The notes beneath the pieces are model-generated. The model had not been told where the DNA came from, did no database searches, and saw only the letters and a program-made list of their open reading frames with translations. This document shows, one piece after another, positions 50,385 through 59,329 of a DNA stretch of 64,000 nt. Each line of letters begins with the position of its first letter. Position 1 is the first letter of the stretch. The stretch is from Vicinamibacterales bacterium (lineage in GTDB: Bacteria; Acidobacteriota; Vicinamibacteria; Vicinamibacterales; SCN-69-37), in NCBI GenBank assembly GCA_030827135.1, contig JAURFE010000001.1, positions 1,215,920 through 1,279,919 on the forward strand. The letters run 5' to 3'. A program made the translations under genes and the position numbers.

Positions 50385-51421
50385 TACGGACCAAACAGAT
50401 CCAGCTGCCCGGGGCGGCGAAACGCCGCGGTGGACAACGACAACCGTCGCGTCAGTCCCGCTCTGCGCCGATGAAGTTCAAACATCTGATGGATGGAATC
50501 CGCGAACGGTCCGGCGCCGGCCATGCGGGCGCCAAACGCGGCATCGTTCAGCTTCCCGTCGCGCATCGACCGCAGGCGATTCAGAACCTTGTCCTTCCGA
50601 TGCGGCACGTGCGCAGCAAGCCACTCCGCAAACAAGTCCTTCACGCCATGCGGGAGTCGCACCACGTTGTGGCCCGCGGTGAACGCACCCGCCGCCGCGG
50701 CGGCGTCGAGAATCGCGGGCACTTCGTGATCGGTCAACCCGGGAATGATCGGTGCCACCATCACCCCCACCGGCACACCGGCATCCGCCAGCGCACGCAC
50801 CGCCTCGAGCCGCAATGCCGGACGGGAGGCTCGCGGCTCCATCACCTGCGCCAGCGCGTCGTCGAGCGTCGTGATCGAGAGAAACACCTGCGCGGCCTGA
50901 TGGTCGGCCAGCGCGCGGAGCAGGTCGATGTCGCGCGTGACCAGGCGGTTCTTCGTGATAACCACGACCGGATTGCGGAACTCGGCGAGCACCGCCAGGC
51001 ACCCGCGCGCGAGCTGGAGCTTGCGCTCCACCGGCTGGTAGGGATCCGTCACGCCGCTCAACCCGATGCGCTGCGGTTTCCACGCGGTCGCCATCAACTC
51101 CGCGCGCAACAAGGCCGGCGCCTGCGACTTCACGAAGATCCGCTGCTCGAAGTCCACGCCGGCCGACAGCCCGAGGTACTCGTGATACGGACGCGCGTAG
51201 CAATAGATGCACCCGTGCTCGCACCCACGATACGGATTCACCGTCGCATCCATCGGCACGTCAGGACTGTCGTTGGTCGAGATAATGCTCTTCGAAGAGT
51301 CCTGATAGAACTCGGTCCGTGGATGCGGGCGTTCTTCGTCCACGGGCAGATCAGCCGGGTCAAAGGTCACTTCGAGCCGCTCAAAGCGTCCCGCTGGATT
51401 CGACTGGGCACCACGGACCAT
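50384..51421 (-). CDS. PA0069/Rv2578c-type radical SAM protein
   Basis: 345 residues. The Fe-S motif is Cys67-Glu-His-Gly-Cys71-Ile-Tyr-Cys74 in 'NPYRGCEHGCIYCYARPYHEYLG', the mark of SplB-like radical SAM proteins of the PA0069 group. 'STNDSPDVPMDATVNPYRGC' and 'GVTDPYQPVERKLQLARGCL' are also family features. It is related to spore photoproduct lyase but its substrate is unknown. It stands between an octamer repeat (upstream) and the hairpin at its stop. ATG 51421 gives the normal length. Confidence 0.9.
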   Translation of the reverse strand: MVRGAQSNPAGRFERLEVTFDPADLPVDEERPHPRTEFYQDSSKSIISTNDSPDVPMDATVNPYRGCEHGCIYCYARPYHEYLGLSAGVDFEQRIFVKSQAPALLRAELMATAWKPQRIGLSGVTDPYQPVERKLQLARGCLAVLAEFRNPVVVITKNRLVTRDIDLLRALADHQAAQVFLSITTLDDALAQVMEPRASRPALRLEAVRALADAGVPVGVMVAPIIPGLTDHEVPAILDAAAAAGAFTAGHNVVRLPHGVKDLFAEWLAAHVPHRKDKVLNRLRSMRDGKLNDAAFGARMAGAGPFADSIHQMFELHRRRAGLTRRLSLSTAAFRRPGQLDLFGP

Positions 51422-51432
51422 CTGTGAAGTTT

Positions 51433-51488
51433 ACGGTCCAATGGTCCAGGGTTCAGGGTCCACGGTCCAGAGTTCCGCAGCTCCGCAG
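51433..51488. repeat. Octanucleotide tandem repeat (degenerate, 7 units)
   Basis: Degenerate 8-base units such as ACGGTCCA, ATGGTCCA, GGTCCACG, TTCCGCAG and CTCCGCAG, between tRNA-Arg and the start of the radical SAM gene. The unit changes gradually from GGTCCA-type to TCCGCAG-type along the run. Confidence 0.6.
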
Positions 51489-51535
51489 TTTGTGGGGGTC
51501 TGAGGGCTATGCCCTCAGATAGAGAAGGAAGAAGA

Positions 51536-51612
51536 TGGTGCGCCCTGCACGATTCGAACGTGCGACCTCCTGGTTCGTAGCCAGACGCTCTATCCAGCTG
51601 AGCTAAGGGCGC
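51536..51612 (-). tRNA. tRNA-Arg (anticodon ACG)
   Basis: 77 bases with encoded CCA. Acceptor GCGCCCT / AGGGCGC, D arm TAGCTCAGCTGGATAGAGC, anticodon loop CTACGAA, T arm CACGTTCGAATCGTG. The ACG anticodon needs TadA to become ICG; tadA is at 47696-48148. Confidence 0.97.
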
Positions 51613-51635
51613 GAGAACCTGACGAGTATATCAGG

Positions 51636-53489
51636 TCACCGGACCAGACCGAACCCGGCCTCAAAAAAGCCCGGCAGCGTAATGGGCAACCGGCCGGCAA
51701 TCGGGGCCTCCCCGGCCAGGGCACGGACGGCCGAGGCCTCGGCCAGGTCGTAAAAATCGTAGGTCAGCAGCACCGCCGGAAGCTCCGGGATGAACATCGG
51801 CACATAGGGATTGCCGAAGAACATCGTCACAAACGGCTTCGGCGTGTTCGCGGTCGACCGCGCCAGGTCCTGCAGCAGCCGGGACACCGCCGGCGCCAAA
51901 TCCATGCGGCCGCTGCCCGACGACGCCCGGACGAAGACGGAGACAACGATGGCGTCGTACCGGAGGGCGGTGGCACGGACCAGATCGATTTCAGAGGGCG
52001 TGGACCGGTCCGACAGTTCGATCGCGGTCACCGATGGCCAGCGCTGCCGCAACTCCGGAATCACCGTGCGGCTTGGGGACGCAATTCGCCATCCTGAGGG
52101 ATAGTCGAGCACCGACAGATACAGCACGGCGGCCTCGCGCGGCACGCGCAGGGGCACCTGGTTCCGGTCGTCCTTCAGCAGCGTGACCGACCGCTGGCTC
52201 ACGTCGCGGGCGACCTTTGCGTGGGTGCGGCCACCGACGTGCGTCGGGAGTTCGTCGAGCGACACACGCCTGCTGCGATGCAATCCGAGGCGGGCCTTGG
52301 TGCGCAGGATGCGGCGGACGGAGGCCTCCACCTGCGCCATCGGGATCTGGCCCGCGGTCACCGCGGCCTTCACCGCCGCAATGGCCTGCGCGTCGTCGGG
52401 CGACTGCAGAATCAGATCGTTCCCCGCCTGCACGGCGCGCACCGCCGCCTCGCCCGGCGTCAATCGCCGCGACACCGCATCCATCGTCATCGCGTCCGTC
52501 ACGACGAGGCCGGTGAACTTGAGCTCGTCGCGCAGCAGGCCGGTGACGATCGGCCGGCTCAGCGTGGCCGGGCTGAACTCGCCGGGATCGAGGGCCGGCA
52601 ACTGAATGTGTGCGGTCATGATCGCGTCGGCACCGGCCGCGATGCCGGCGCGGAACGAGGGCCACTCGACCGCGTCGAGCCGGTCGCGCGGATGCGTGAT
52701 CACCGGCAGGCCGATGTGCGAGTCCACGTCGGTGTCGCCGTGTCCAGGGAAGTGTTTCAGCGTGGACAACATGCCGCCGGCCTTCAGGCCCCGGATGTAC
52801 GCCGCGTTGAGTGCGCCCACGGCCTCCGGCACCTCGCCGAACGCCCGCGTGTTGATCACGGGGTTGCGCGCGTTGTTGTTCACGTCCGCGACCGGCGCGA
52901 AATTCAGATGGATCCCAAGTGCGCGCCCCTCACGCGCCGTGATTCGGGCGGCCTCAAAGGTGAGTTGTTCGTCGCCGGCCGCGCCGAACGCCATGGCGCG
53001 CGGAAACCCTGTGGCGCCGGCGATGCGGAACGCGACACCGGCTTCAAAGTCCGCAGCATTAAGCAGCGGAATCGCGGACGCGTCCTGCAACCGGTTGAGC
53101 GTGGACGCCACGGCCAGCGGCTGCCCCAGCGTCACGGTGCCGTAGGTGTTGTTCAGCAGCACGGACGGCGCGCGTTCCGAGCCGCCGAACGCGATGATGC
53201 CCCCGATCTTCAGCGTCTTGATCTTCTCCACCAGCGCCTCGAAGCGATCGGTATCCGACGCCAGATACATGGAGTCGATCGATGTCATGAACAGCTGCCC
53301 GACCTTGTCGTCGAGCGTCATGCGCTTGAACGTCTCCTCCACCCAGCGTTCACCCTGCCGGTCGAGTGTGTCGATCAGCGCCGCAGCGGGCGGCGGTGGG
53401 GTGGGCGCGGGAAAGGGACGCTGCGCGGTCCCCACGGTCGCGCCGGCCAGCACCGCGCCGGTCAGCAGTACACGGAAGGGTCGGGTCAT
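51636..53489 (-). CDS. Exported glycoside hydrolase family 3 protein (NagZ-like domain)
   Basis: 617 residues with a signal peptide (about 6-22). The GH3 N-domain has 'KHFPGHGDTDVDSHIGLPVI' (NagZ-type loop with catalytic His/Asp pair) and 'GLVVTDAMTMDAV' carrying the nucleophile Asp. A C-terminal GH3_C-like domain follows from about residue 400 ('RSVTLLKDDRNQVPL'). Enzymes like this remove beta-N-acetylglucosamine from cell-wall fragments. Export suggests periplasmic action, unlike cytoplasmic NagZ. Its start overlaps the moaB-like stop (ATGA), although the two functions are unrelated. Confidence 0.9.
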   Translation of the reverse strand: MTRPFRVLLTGAVLAGATVGTAQRPFPAPTPPPPAAALIDTLDRQGERWVEETFKRMTLDDKVGQLFMTSIDSMYLASDTDRFEALVEKIKTLKIGGIIAFGGSERAPSVLLNNTYGTVTLGQPLAVASTLNRLQDASAIPLLNAADFEAGVAFRIAGATGFPRAMAFGAAGDEQLTFEAARITAREGRALGIHLNFAPVADVNNNARNPVINTRAFGEVPEAVGALNAAYIRGLKAGGMLSTLKHFPGHGDTDVDSHIGLPVITHPRDRLDAVEWPSFRAGIAAGADAIMTAHIQLPALDPGEFSPATLSRPIVTGLLRDELKFTGLVVTDAMTMDAVSRRLTPGEAAVRAVQAGNDLILQSPDDAQAIAAVKAAVTAGQIPMAQVEASVRRILRTKARLGLHRSRRVSLDELPTHVGGRTHAKVARDVSQRSVTLLKDDRNQVPLRVPREAAVLYLSVLDYPSGWRIASPSRTVIPELRQRWPSVTAIELSDRSTPSEIDLVRATALRYDAIVVSVFVRASSGSGRMDLAPAVSRLLQDLARSTANTPKPFVTMFFGNPYVPMFIPELPAVLLTYDFYDLAEASAVRALAGEAPIAGRLPITLPGFFEAGFGLVR

Positions 53490-53989
53490 CGGGCGGTTTC
53501 TCTGACGATGTGGCCGAGTTCCGGGAGGATGAGTTTCTCCATGGCAAGCCGCACGGCGGCTTCCGCACCCGGGAGGACAAACACAATCGTGCCGGCGGCC
53601 ACTCCGGCACACGCGCGGCTGAGCATGGCGGCTGCACCGATCTGTTCAAAGCTCAACATGCGGAAGAGTTCACCGAAGCCATCGAGCTGTTTGTCGAACA
53701 GCGCCGTGACGGCCTCGTAGGTGCTGTCGCGCCGGCTGATGCCGGTCCCGCCTGTGGCGATCACGGCGCGGACGTGTTTGCGGCCGAGGTGCCCGCGTAT
53801 CGCGTCGGCGACCTTGATGGGGTCATCCGGCACCAGTTCACGCGCCACCACGGTGTGTCCCGCGGCCACGAGCAGGTCGGCAATGGCCTGTCCGCTGGAA
53901 TCGGTGTCGCGTGTGCGGGTATCGCTGACGGTCAGGACCAGGCACGGCACGGACGCGGGAGCATCGGCACGATGGGCGGCCACGGACAT
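53486..53989 (-). CDS. moaB: MoaB/MogA family molybdopterin adenylyltransferase-type protein
   Basis: 167 residues. The MoCF_biosynth domain shows 'LVLTVSDTRTRDTDSSGQ', 'VIATGGTGISRRDSTYEAV' and 'LPGAEAAVRLAMEKLILPELGHIV'. These proteins adenylylate molybdopterin before metal insertion. It is divergent from moeA, with 23 bases between the two ATGs, which fits a joint role in molybdenum cofactor synthesis. It is MoaB-like in the short N-terminus; MogA activity is possible. Confidence 0.9.
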   Translation of the reverse strand: MSVAAHRADAPASVPCLVLTVSDTRTRDTDSSGQAIADLLVAAGHTVVARELVPDDPIKVADAIRGHLGRKHVRAVIATGGTGISRRDSTYEAVTALFDKQLDGFGELFRMLSFEQIGAAAMLSRACAGVAAGTIVFVLPGAEAAVRLAMEKLILPELGHIVRETAR

Positions 53990-54012
53990 GGGGCGATGAT
54001 AACGTCTTTTTG

Positions 54013-55221
54013 ATGCGCCCTTTCACCGGCACCCTGCCCTTCGACGCCGCCTATGCCCTCGTGCTGGGGGCAGCCCGGCCCACGGTCCGTCTCGAACAGA
54101 TCCCGGTCGAACAGGCAGACGGCCGGGTCCTGGCCACGTCCATCGTCGCGGACCAGGACGTGCCGGCGTTTGATCGTGCGGCCATGGACGGCTATGCCGT
54201 GGTTTCGGCCGACACCGCAGGCGCATCGGACCAGTCACCAGTGGCGCTGCGCCTCGCCGGCCGCGTCCTGACCGGTGAGACCTCGGAGACGCCGGTTGTG
54301 GCCGGGACCTGCATTGAGGTGGCCACCGGCGCGCCATTGCCGCCCGGAGCGGATGCGGTGGTGATGGTGGAACACACGACCCGGGGCACGGATGGACTCG
54401 TGTCCGTGCAGCGCGCGGCCGCGCCTCGGCAGCATGTCGGTCCACGCGGGGGCGACATTCGTGACGGCGAGTCGCTGCTGGCGGCCGGGACTGTTGTCAC
54501 GCCCGCCCGCATCGGCGCCGTGACGGCGATCGGCCGCACACACGTGTCTGTGTTTGCGCGGCCTCGCGTCGCGATCATGTGCACGGGTGATGAAGTCGTC
54601 AGCCCAGGCCGGCCGCTCAGGCCGGGCCAGGTCTACAACGTCAACCGCTACACCCTCGAAGCGCTGGTGCGCCGGCACGGCGGGGACCCGGTCATTGTGC
54701 CGACGACCCGTGATTCGCTGGATGCGCTCGATGCGTCGCTGGCCATCGCGCGCACATGCGACCTGATTGTCACCTCGGGAGGCAGTTCCGTCGGCGAACA
54801 CGACCTCGTCATTGACATGCTCCGCGCGCACGGCGAAGTCATCTTCCACGGCATCGCGATCAAACCCGGCAAGCCAACCGTGTTCGGCCGGATCGGCGAC
54901 GCGCTGCTGCTCGGCCTGTCGGGGTACCCGACGTCGTGCCTCTCGAACGCTCACGTGCTGTTGGTGCCGCTGCTCCGGTCAACGGCGCGCCTGCCGGCGC
55001 TGGTGCCGCGCACGGTCGACGTGCCGCTGGCCCGCCGCATCACGTCCGCACCCGGCCGGCTGCAGTTCTATTCGGTGCGCGTCGAGGAGGGACTGGCGGT
55101 CCCCGTCTTCAAGGCGTCCGGAGACATCACGTCCATGGCGCACGCTGACGGCTACGTGACCATTCCGGCCGACGTCGACGCGATCGACGCCGGCTCGGTC
55201 GTCAGCGTGACTTACTTCTGA
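54013..55221 (+). CDS. moeA: Molybdopterin molybdenumtransferase
   Basis: 402 residues, usual length. 'DQDVPAFDRAAMDGYAV' near residues 50-66 is the MoeA domain-2 signature, the catalytic Asp lies in 'AAMDGYA'-region context, and 'TSGGSSVGEHDLV' marks the MoCF-binding domain. The C-terminal domain IV ('LQFYSVRVEEGLAVPVF') is present. It inserts molybdate into adenylylated molybdopterin. ATG at 54013 follows a TTG codon that is a poorer start. The gene is convergent with nrfA, and the 3' ends overlap by 10 bases. Confidence 0.96.
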   Translation: MRPFTGTLPFDAAYALVLGAARPTVRLEQIPVEQADGRVLATSIVADQDVPAFDRAAMDGYAVVSADTAGASDQSPVALRLAGRVLTGETSETPVVAGTCIEVATGAPLPPGADAVVMVEHTTRGTDGLVSVQRAAAPRQHVGPRGGDIRDGESLLAAGTVVTPARIGAVTAIGRTHVSVFARPRVAIMCTGDEVVSPGRPLRPGQVYNVNRYTLEALVRRHGGDPVIVPTTRDSLDALDASLAIARTCDLIVTSGGSSVGEHDLVIDMLRAHGEVIFHGIAIKPGKPTVFGRIGDALLLGLSGYPTSCLSNAHVLLVPLLRSTARLPALVPRTVDVPLARRITSAPGRLQFYSVRVEEGLAVPVFKASGDITSMAHADGYVTIPADVDAIDAGSVVSVTYF

Positions 55222-56567
55222 GTCAGCGCCCGCTGCCCCTGGCGCGTGTGTTCAATCGACAGCCCCAGAACGCGCATGGCTTCCTGCGGGGCGTGGAACC
55301 CCATCGAGTTTTCCGCTTCGATGAAGTCGAGCAGGAACTGCGCGCGCCGCTGGGATGCCTGTGCGGCCGTCACGGCGCTCACCGATGTGCCATTCGAGCG
55401 CGCGAGTTTCAGGTCGCCGATCAGCTGAACCAACGCGTCCATCGCAACGTTGCGCATGCTGTACGTCCGGTCCTGGATAGTGTGGACACGGTCGAGCAGT
55501 TCCTGCTCCGGCCAGTTGTGGCACACCTGACACGCGTTATTGATGTTCAGCAACGGGCTGCGCACATGGTGATCGCTGACCTTCATGGCACCCTGTCGCA
55601 CGTACGGCATGTGGCAATCCGCGCAGGTCACACCGGACTTCGCATGGATGCCCTGATTCCACATTTCAAACTCCGGGTGCTGCGCCTTGAGCGCCGGCGT
55701 GCCGGTCTCCGCGTGTGTCCAGTCCTTGAATCCGTTCTCTTCGTAATACGACAGGATCTCGTCGGCCTTCAGCCCCTTGGTCCAGGGGTACGTCAGACGT
55801 TTCTCTGCCCCCTTGAAGTAATACTCGACGTGACACTGGCCGCAGACAAACGATCGCATCTCCTGATGCGTGGCGGACGCGTTCACGTCGTAATTCTCGA
55901 CGCCCTGCGACGCCTTGTACGCCTTCATCCCCTCAAGGAACCCAGGCCGCGTCACGCGCAGCTTCATGTTCGTCGGGTCATGGCAGTCAATGCAGGTCAC
56001 CGGATGCTCGACCTTTGTCCGAGCCTCCGTGTAGGACATCTTGTTCATCGCCTCGAAGCCCGCCGTGAGATTGCCGTTGCCAAGACGCTTGTAGGGCAGG
56101 TACACCGACGCATGACAGTGCATGCACGTGCCGGGCTGCGTGACGACCTTCTGGCGTTCGGTGAACGTCTGGTCGTCGAGCATGTACGCGTGGCCCCGCT
56201 CCTCGCGAAAATCCACCGCAAAGGCGTACCCGTTCCACATCGTCTTCAGCCGCGGATCCTCCTCCAGACGGGACTGCGCAACAATCGATCGCGGGTCCGC
56301 CCCTGTCGGCGTCCGCTGAATCGCCTCGCTGCCGCCAAATCGCGTACGCACCTGATCCACGGTGCGCAGGTAGCTGTCGTACTGGAACGGGAAGTTCTTC
56401 CCCCACACGGCGGCATCGTCAATCTCGTCGGTCAGTTCGACGACCCGGAAGAACGTCTCGCGCGCTTCCTGTTTGCGTTCGAAGATGTTCACGAGCAACG
56501 CCGTCACGCCGGCGGCGGCCACCGCGGCGACCACCGCCGTGACGAAGATCAGTTTGGGTGATTTCAT
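55212..56567 (-). CDS. nrfA: Ammonia-forming cytochrome c nitrite reductase with a CxxCH active-site haem
   Basis: 451 residues, N-terminal membrane anchor (about 5-27). Five haem motifs: C148-H152 (Cys-Met-His-Cys-His), C192-H196, C242-H246, C315-H319 and C346-H350. In E. coli the first is CxxCK; here it is CxxCH, as in some other NrfA branches such as that of Campylobacter. Catalytic residues fit: Tyr in 'CGQCHVEYYFKG', His308 in 'MWNQGIHAKSGVTC', and an Arg in 'REERGHAYM'. It reduces nitrite to ammonium and can also act on NO. It is coupled to nrfH by an ATGA overlap and has the SOD gene upstream in the same transcript. Confidence 0.95.
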   Translation of the reverse strand: MKSPKLIFVTAVVAAVAAAGVTALLVNIFERKQEARETFFRVVELTDEIDDAAVWGKNFPFQYDSYLRTVDQVRTRFGGSEAIQRTPTGADPRSIVAQSRLEEDPRLKTMWNGYAFAVDFREERGHAYMLDDQTFTERQKVVTQPGTCMHCHASVYLPYKRLGNGNLTAGFEAMNKMSYTEARTKVEHPVTCIDCHDPTNMKLRVTRPGFLEGMKAYKASQGVENYDVNASATHQEMRSFVCGQCHVEYYFKGAEKRLTYPWTKGLKADEILSYYEENGFKDWTHAETGTPALKAQHPEFEMWNQGIHAKSGVTCADCHMPYVRQGAMKVSDHHVRSPLLNINNACQVCHNWPEQELLDRVHTIQDRTYSMRNVAMDALVQLIGDLKLARSNGTSVSAVTAAQASQRRAQFLLDFIEAENSMGFHAPQEAMRVLGLSIEHTRQGQRALTQK

Positions 56568-57001
56568 TGGGGGTGTCCGATCTTGCCGTGGCACTTGAGG
56601 CAACTGCCAGGCGTGGTGTGACCCGGCGACATCGACCGGGTCAGCGATTCATGACATTTCAGACAGGCGTCCGCCGCAACCGTGCGGTTGCCCGAGGTGA
56701 TCTGGATGTTGTCCGGGAAGTTGCCGGTCGTGAAATAGAGCGAGTGCCAGAAACCATTGCTGGCTTTGGTGATGTACTTCGGGATGACGCCCTTCGGCGT
56801 GTGGCAGTCGTTACACACCGCCACCGATCGATGACTCGACCGTTGCCACTTCACGTAATAGTCGGTCATGACGTGGCAGTTGGCGCACGCCGCCGGATCG
56901 TTCGTCATGTATGACGACCCCCTGGCGTAGATGAACGTGTAGCTGCCGATCCCCATCACGAGACCGGCGAACACACCTGCCGCGATCAACCAGCGAGTCA
57001 C
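56564..57001 (-). CDS. nrfH: Membrane-anchored tetrahaem cytochrome c, quinol oxidising subunit
   Basis: 145 residues, GTG start. One N-terminal transmembrane helix (about 4-26) and four CxxCH motifs (Cys-Ala-Asn-Cys-His at 39-43, Cys-Asn-Asp-Cys-His, and two Cys-Leu-Lys-Cys-His). It is the NapC/NirT-type partner that takes electrons from menaquinol and passes them to NrfA. The SOD gene stop is 19 bases upstream and the nrfA start overlaps its stop. Menaquinone synthesis by the mqnE product would supply the donor. Confidence 0.96.
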   Translation of the reverse strand: MTRWLIAAGVFAGLVMGIGSYTFIYARGSSYMTNDPAACANCHVMTDYYVKWQRSSHRSVAVCNDCHTPKGVIPKYITKASNGFWHSLYFTTGNFPDNIQITSGNRTVAADACLKCHESLTRSMSPGHTTPGSCLKCHGKIGHPQ

Positions 57002-57020
57002 TCTGGCGCGCCTCTCGGAT

Positions 57021-57617
57021 CTACAGTCGTCCGGCGACCGCGTCCCAGTTCACCACACTCCACCAGGCCGCGAGGTAATCGGGACGACGGTTCTGGTACT
57101 TGAGGTAGTAGGCGTGTTCCCAGACGTCGATGCCCATGATGGGGCGCTTGCCTTCCATCATCGGGTTGTCCTGGTTCGCGGTGCTTTCGACGACGAGCTT
57201 GCCGCCGTTGTCGACGAGCCACACCCAGCCGCTGCCGAAGCGGGTTGCGCCGCCCTTGTTCATCTGCTCCTTGAACGCATCAAAGCTGCCGAAGGCGCCG
57301 TTGATGGCGTCCGCGACCCTGCCGGTCGGCGCGCCGCCGCCCTTCGGTCCCATGAGCTGCCAGAACATCGTGTGGTTCACGTGGCCGCCGCCGTTGTTGC
57401 GCACGGCCGTACGGATCGCCTCGGGGAGGGCGTTGAGGTCCTTGATCAGGTCCTCAGCGGTCCTGCCCTGCAGGTCCGGGTGCTTCTCAAGCGCGGCGTT
57501 CAGGTTGTTCACGTACGCGGCGTGATGTTTGCCGTGATGAATCTGCATCGTCTGCGCGTCGATGTGCGGTTCAAGTGCGTCAAATGCGTACGGCAGCGGG
57601 GCGAGTTCATGGGCCAT
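57021..57617 (-). CDS. Iron/manganese superoxide dismutase
   Basis: 198 residues. Metal ligands His27, His82, Asp164 and His168 ('MQIHHGKHH', '[11 protein letters not shown]', '[13 protein letters not shown]') are complete. 'TANQDNP' with Gln149 fits Mn-type or cambialistic enzymes. There is no signal peptide, so it should be cytoplasmic. A GAGGAG ribosome-binding site precedes the ATG. It heads a leftward operon with nrfH and nrfA, which suggests a shared response to oxygen or nitrogen stress. Confidence 0.96.
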   Translation of the reverse strand: MAHELAPLPYAFDALEPHIDAQTMQIHHGKHHAAYVNNLNAALEKHPDLQGRTAEDLIKDLNALPEAIRTAVRNNGGGHVNHTMFWQLMGPKGGGAPTGRVADAINGAFGSFDAFKEQMNKGGATRFGSGWVWLVDNGGKLVVESTANQDNPMMEGKRPIMGIDVWEHAYYLKYQNRRPDYLAAWWSVVNWDAVAGRL

Positions 57618-57636
57618 TGGGTGATCTCCTCAAATT

Positions 57637-57656
57637 GCCGGACCTGAAGGTCCGGC
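57637..57656. terminator. Hairpin between mqnE and the SOD gene
   Basis: Arms GCCGGACC (57637-57644) and GGTCCGGC (57649-57656) pair over 8 bases with loop TGAA. It lies 12 bases past the mqnE stop on the minus strand, so it may terminate the yjbQ-mqnE transcript before the SOD gene begins. Confidence 0.5.
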
Positions 57657-57668
57657 CTCCATTGTTCG

Positions 57669-58787
57669 TCACGCCGCGTCAGGGGGCGTGACCACGTTGT
57701 ACAGCGTGTCACGTTCCACGGGCAATCGCCCGGCATTTCTGATCAGTTGGCGAATCCGGTCGGTGGTCAGGATCTCCGGCGTGCGCGCGCCGGCCATGTG
57801 GTAAATCTTCTCCTCCTGCACGGTGCCGTCGAGGTCGTCGACACCGTACCAGAGAGCAATCTGCGCCACATCCACGCCGGTGGCAATCCAGAACGCCTTG
57901 ACGTGCGGAATGTTGTCGAGCATCAGGCGAGCCACCGCGTGGACGCGCAGCGTATCGGTGGCCGACGGCGCGGGCAATTTCCGCATCTGATTGTTGTCGG
58001 GGTGGAACGCGAGCGGGATGAATGCCTGGAAGCCCCCGGTTTCATCCTGCAGGGCGCGCGCCCGCAGCATGTGATCGACGCGTTCCGCCATCGTCTCAAT
58101 GTGCCCGTACAACATCGTCACGTTGGAGCGCATCCCGAGTCGATGCGCGATGCGGTGGACGTCGAGATACCGGTCGGCGTCGGCCTTGTCATGCGAGATC
58201 TTCCTGCGCACGCGGTCCGCGAAGATCTCGGCGCCGCCTCCGGGCAGCGAGTCGAGGCCGGCGGCCATCAGCTGGCGAAGCACTTCTTCGTCCGACATCT
58301 TGTAGAGATCGGAGAAGAAGGCGATCTCGACCGCGGTGAAACACTTGAGGTGGATGCCGGGACGAATGGCCTTCAGGCCTTTGAGCAGATCGACGTAGTA
58401 GTCAAACGGCAGGTCCGGGTGCAGGCCGTTCACCACGTGCACCTCGGTCAGCGGCTGGTGGGCGCGCTGGCGCAACTTGTCGAACACCTGCTCAAGCGTC
58501 ATCGTGTACGCCTGTGCGTCGCCGGGCTTGAGCCGGGAGAATGAGCAGAACAGGCACGTCGCCACGCACACGTTGGTCGCTTCGAGTCGCAGGTTGTAGT
58601 TGTAGAACGTCAGCCCGCCGTGTCGCTTTTCGCGCTCACGATTGGCGAGCCAGCCGAGCGCGTGCAGGTCGGGACAGTCGAACAACCGCACGCCGTCCTC
58701 CAGCGTGAGCCGGTCGCTGGTCTCAAGCTTCCGGGAGATATCGGCAAGACCGAGCGCCGACAACCGGGCGTCCATCGCCGCCTGCAT
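57669..58787 (-). CDS. mqnE: Aminodeoxyfutalosine synthase
   Basis: 372 residues. Radical SAM cysteines Cys74-x-x-x-Cys78-x-x-Cys81 in 'TNVCVATCLFCSF', and 'SLPGGGAEIFADRVR' typical of the MqnE/MqnC/CofH group. 'YNLRLEATNVC' and 'LGMRSNVTMLYGHIET' favour MqnE, which joins adenosyl to the carboxyvinyl-benzoate precursor in the futalosine route to menaquinone. The ATG overlaps the yjbQ stop by one base (TGATG). Other mqn genes are not in this window. Its presence suggests menaquinone as main quinone. Confidence 0.9.
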   Translation of the reverse strand: MQAAMDARLSALGLADISRKLETSDRLTLEDGVRLFDCPDLHALGWLANREREKRHGGLTFYNYNLRLEATNVCVATCLFCSFSRLKPGDAQAYTMTLEQVFDKLRQRAHQPLTEVHVVNGLHPDLPFDYYVDLLKGLKAIRPGIHLKCFTAVEIAFFSDLYKMSDEEVLRQLMAAGLDSLPGGGAEIFADRVRRKISHDKADADRYLDVHRIAHRLGMRSNVTMLYGHIETMAERVDHMLRARALQDETGGFQAFIPLAFHPDNNQMRKLPAPSATDTLRVHAVARLMLDNIPHVKAFWIATGVDVAQIALWYGVDDLDGTVQEEKIYHMAGARTPEILTTDRIRQLIRNAGRLPVERDTLYNVVTPPDAA

Positions 58788-59236
58788 CAGAGCACCCCCA
58801 TGACCTGCAGCCGCAGCGTGCGCGCGCGGGGACCGTCGAGTTCCACGATCAGCACACGCTGCCACTGGCCGAGCACCAGTTCGCCGCCGCTGACCTGCAG
58901 CGTCACACAGGGCGACAGCACCAGCGCCCGCAGATGCGAATCCGTGTTGCGGCGATCACAATCGGAGTAGACCGGGTCGTCGTGACGCCACTGCGCGTCG
59001 GGATCGACCACGGACTCCAGGAACGTCACGAAGTCGGTCACCAGGGCGTCCTGGCTTTCGTTGATGCAGACCGCACATGTCGTGTGGAGCGACTGCAGCG
59101 TGGCGGTGCCCTCGCGCACACCCAGCGCCCGCACGCGCGCCATCACGTCATCGGTGACGTCCACGACCTGCAGGCGGGCGGACGACACGAGCGGAACGTG
59201 TTCAGCACGAACGAGTAACGGCCCCGACGTATCCAC
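58787..59236 (-). CDS. YjbQ family protein (secondary thiamine-phosphate synthase)
   Basis: 149 residues from GTG 59236; the open frame reaches TTG 59296 but upstream codons lack homology. YjbQ landmarks: 'RLQVVDVTDDV', 'QSLHTTCAVCINE' (HTT motif), 'WRHDDPVYSDC', 'RRNTDSHLRALVL' and 'LVLGQWQRVLIVELDGPR' at the end. The family was noted for weak thiamine-phosphate synthase activity; its real role remains open. It is translated together with mqnE. A divergent version of the fold occurs at 14228-15292. Confidence 0.9.
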   Translation of the reverse strand: MDTSGPLLVRAEHVPLVSSARLQVVDVTDDVMARVRALGVREGTATLQSLHTTCAVCINESQDALVTDFVTFLESVVDPDAQWRHDDPVYSDCDRRNTDSHLRALVLSPCVTLQVSGGELVLGQWQRVLIVELDGPRARTLRLQVMGVL

Positions 59237-59315
59237 CACCGGCTCCACGGACTGCAAACGGGCGGTGCTCAGGGAACTCCTGCGTACGGTGTCCAAGCTC
59301 CGTATTTTGCCATGC

Positions 59316-59321
59316 TATATT
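59316..59321 (+). promoter_or_regulatory. Likely -10 promoter element of the btu operon
   Basis: TATATT preceded by TGC (extended -10 form) at 59313-59321. It lies just upstream of the first conserved part of the cobalamin riboswitch, at the right distance for transcription to start before it. No clear -35 box was found. Confidence 0.4.
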
Positions 59322-59329
59322 CACGGGAA

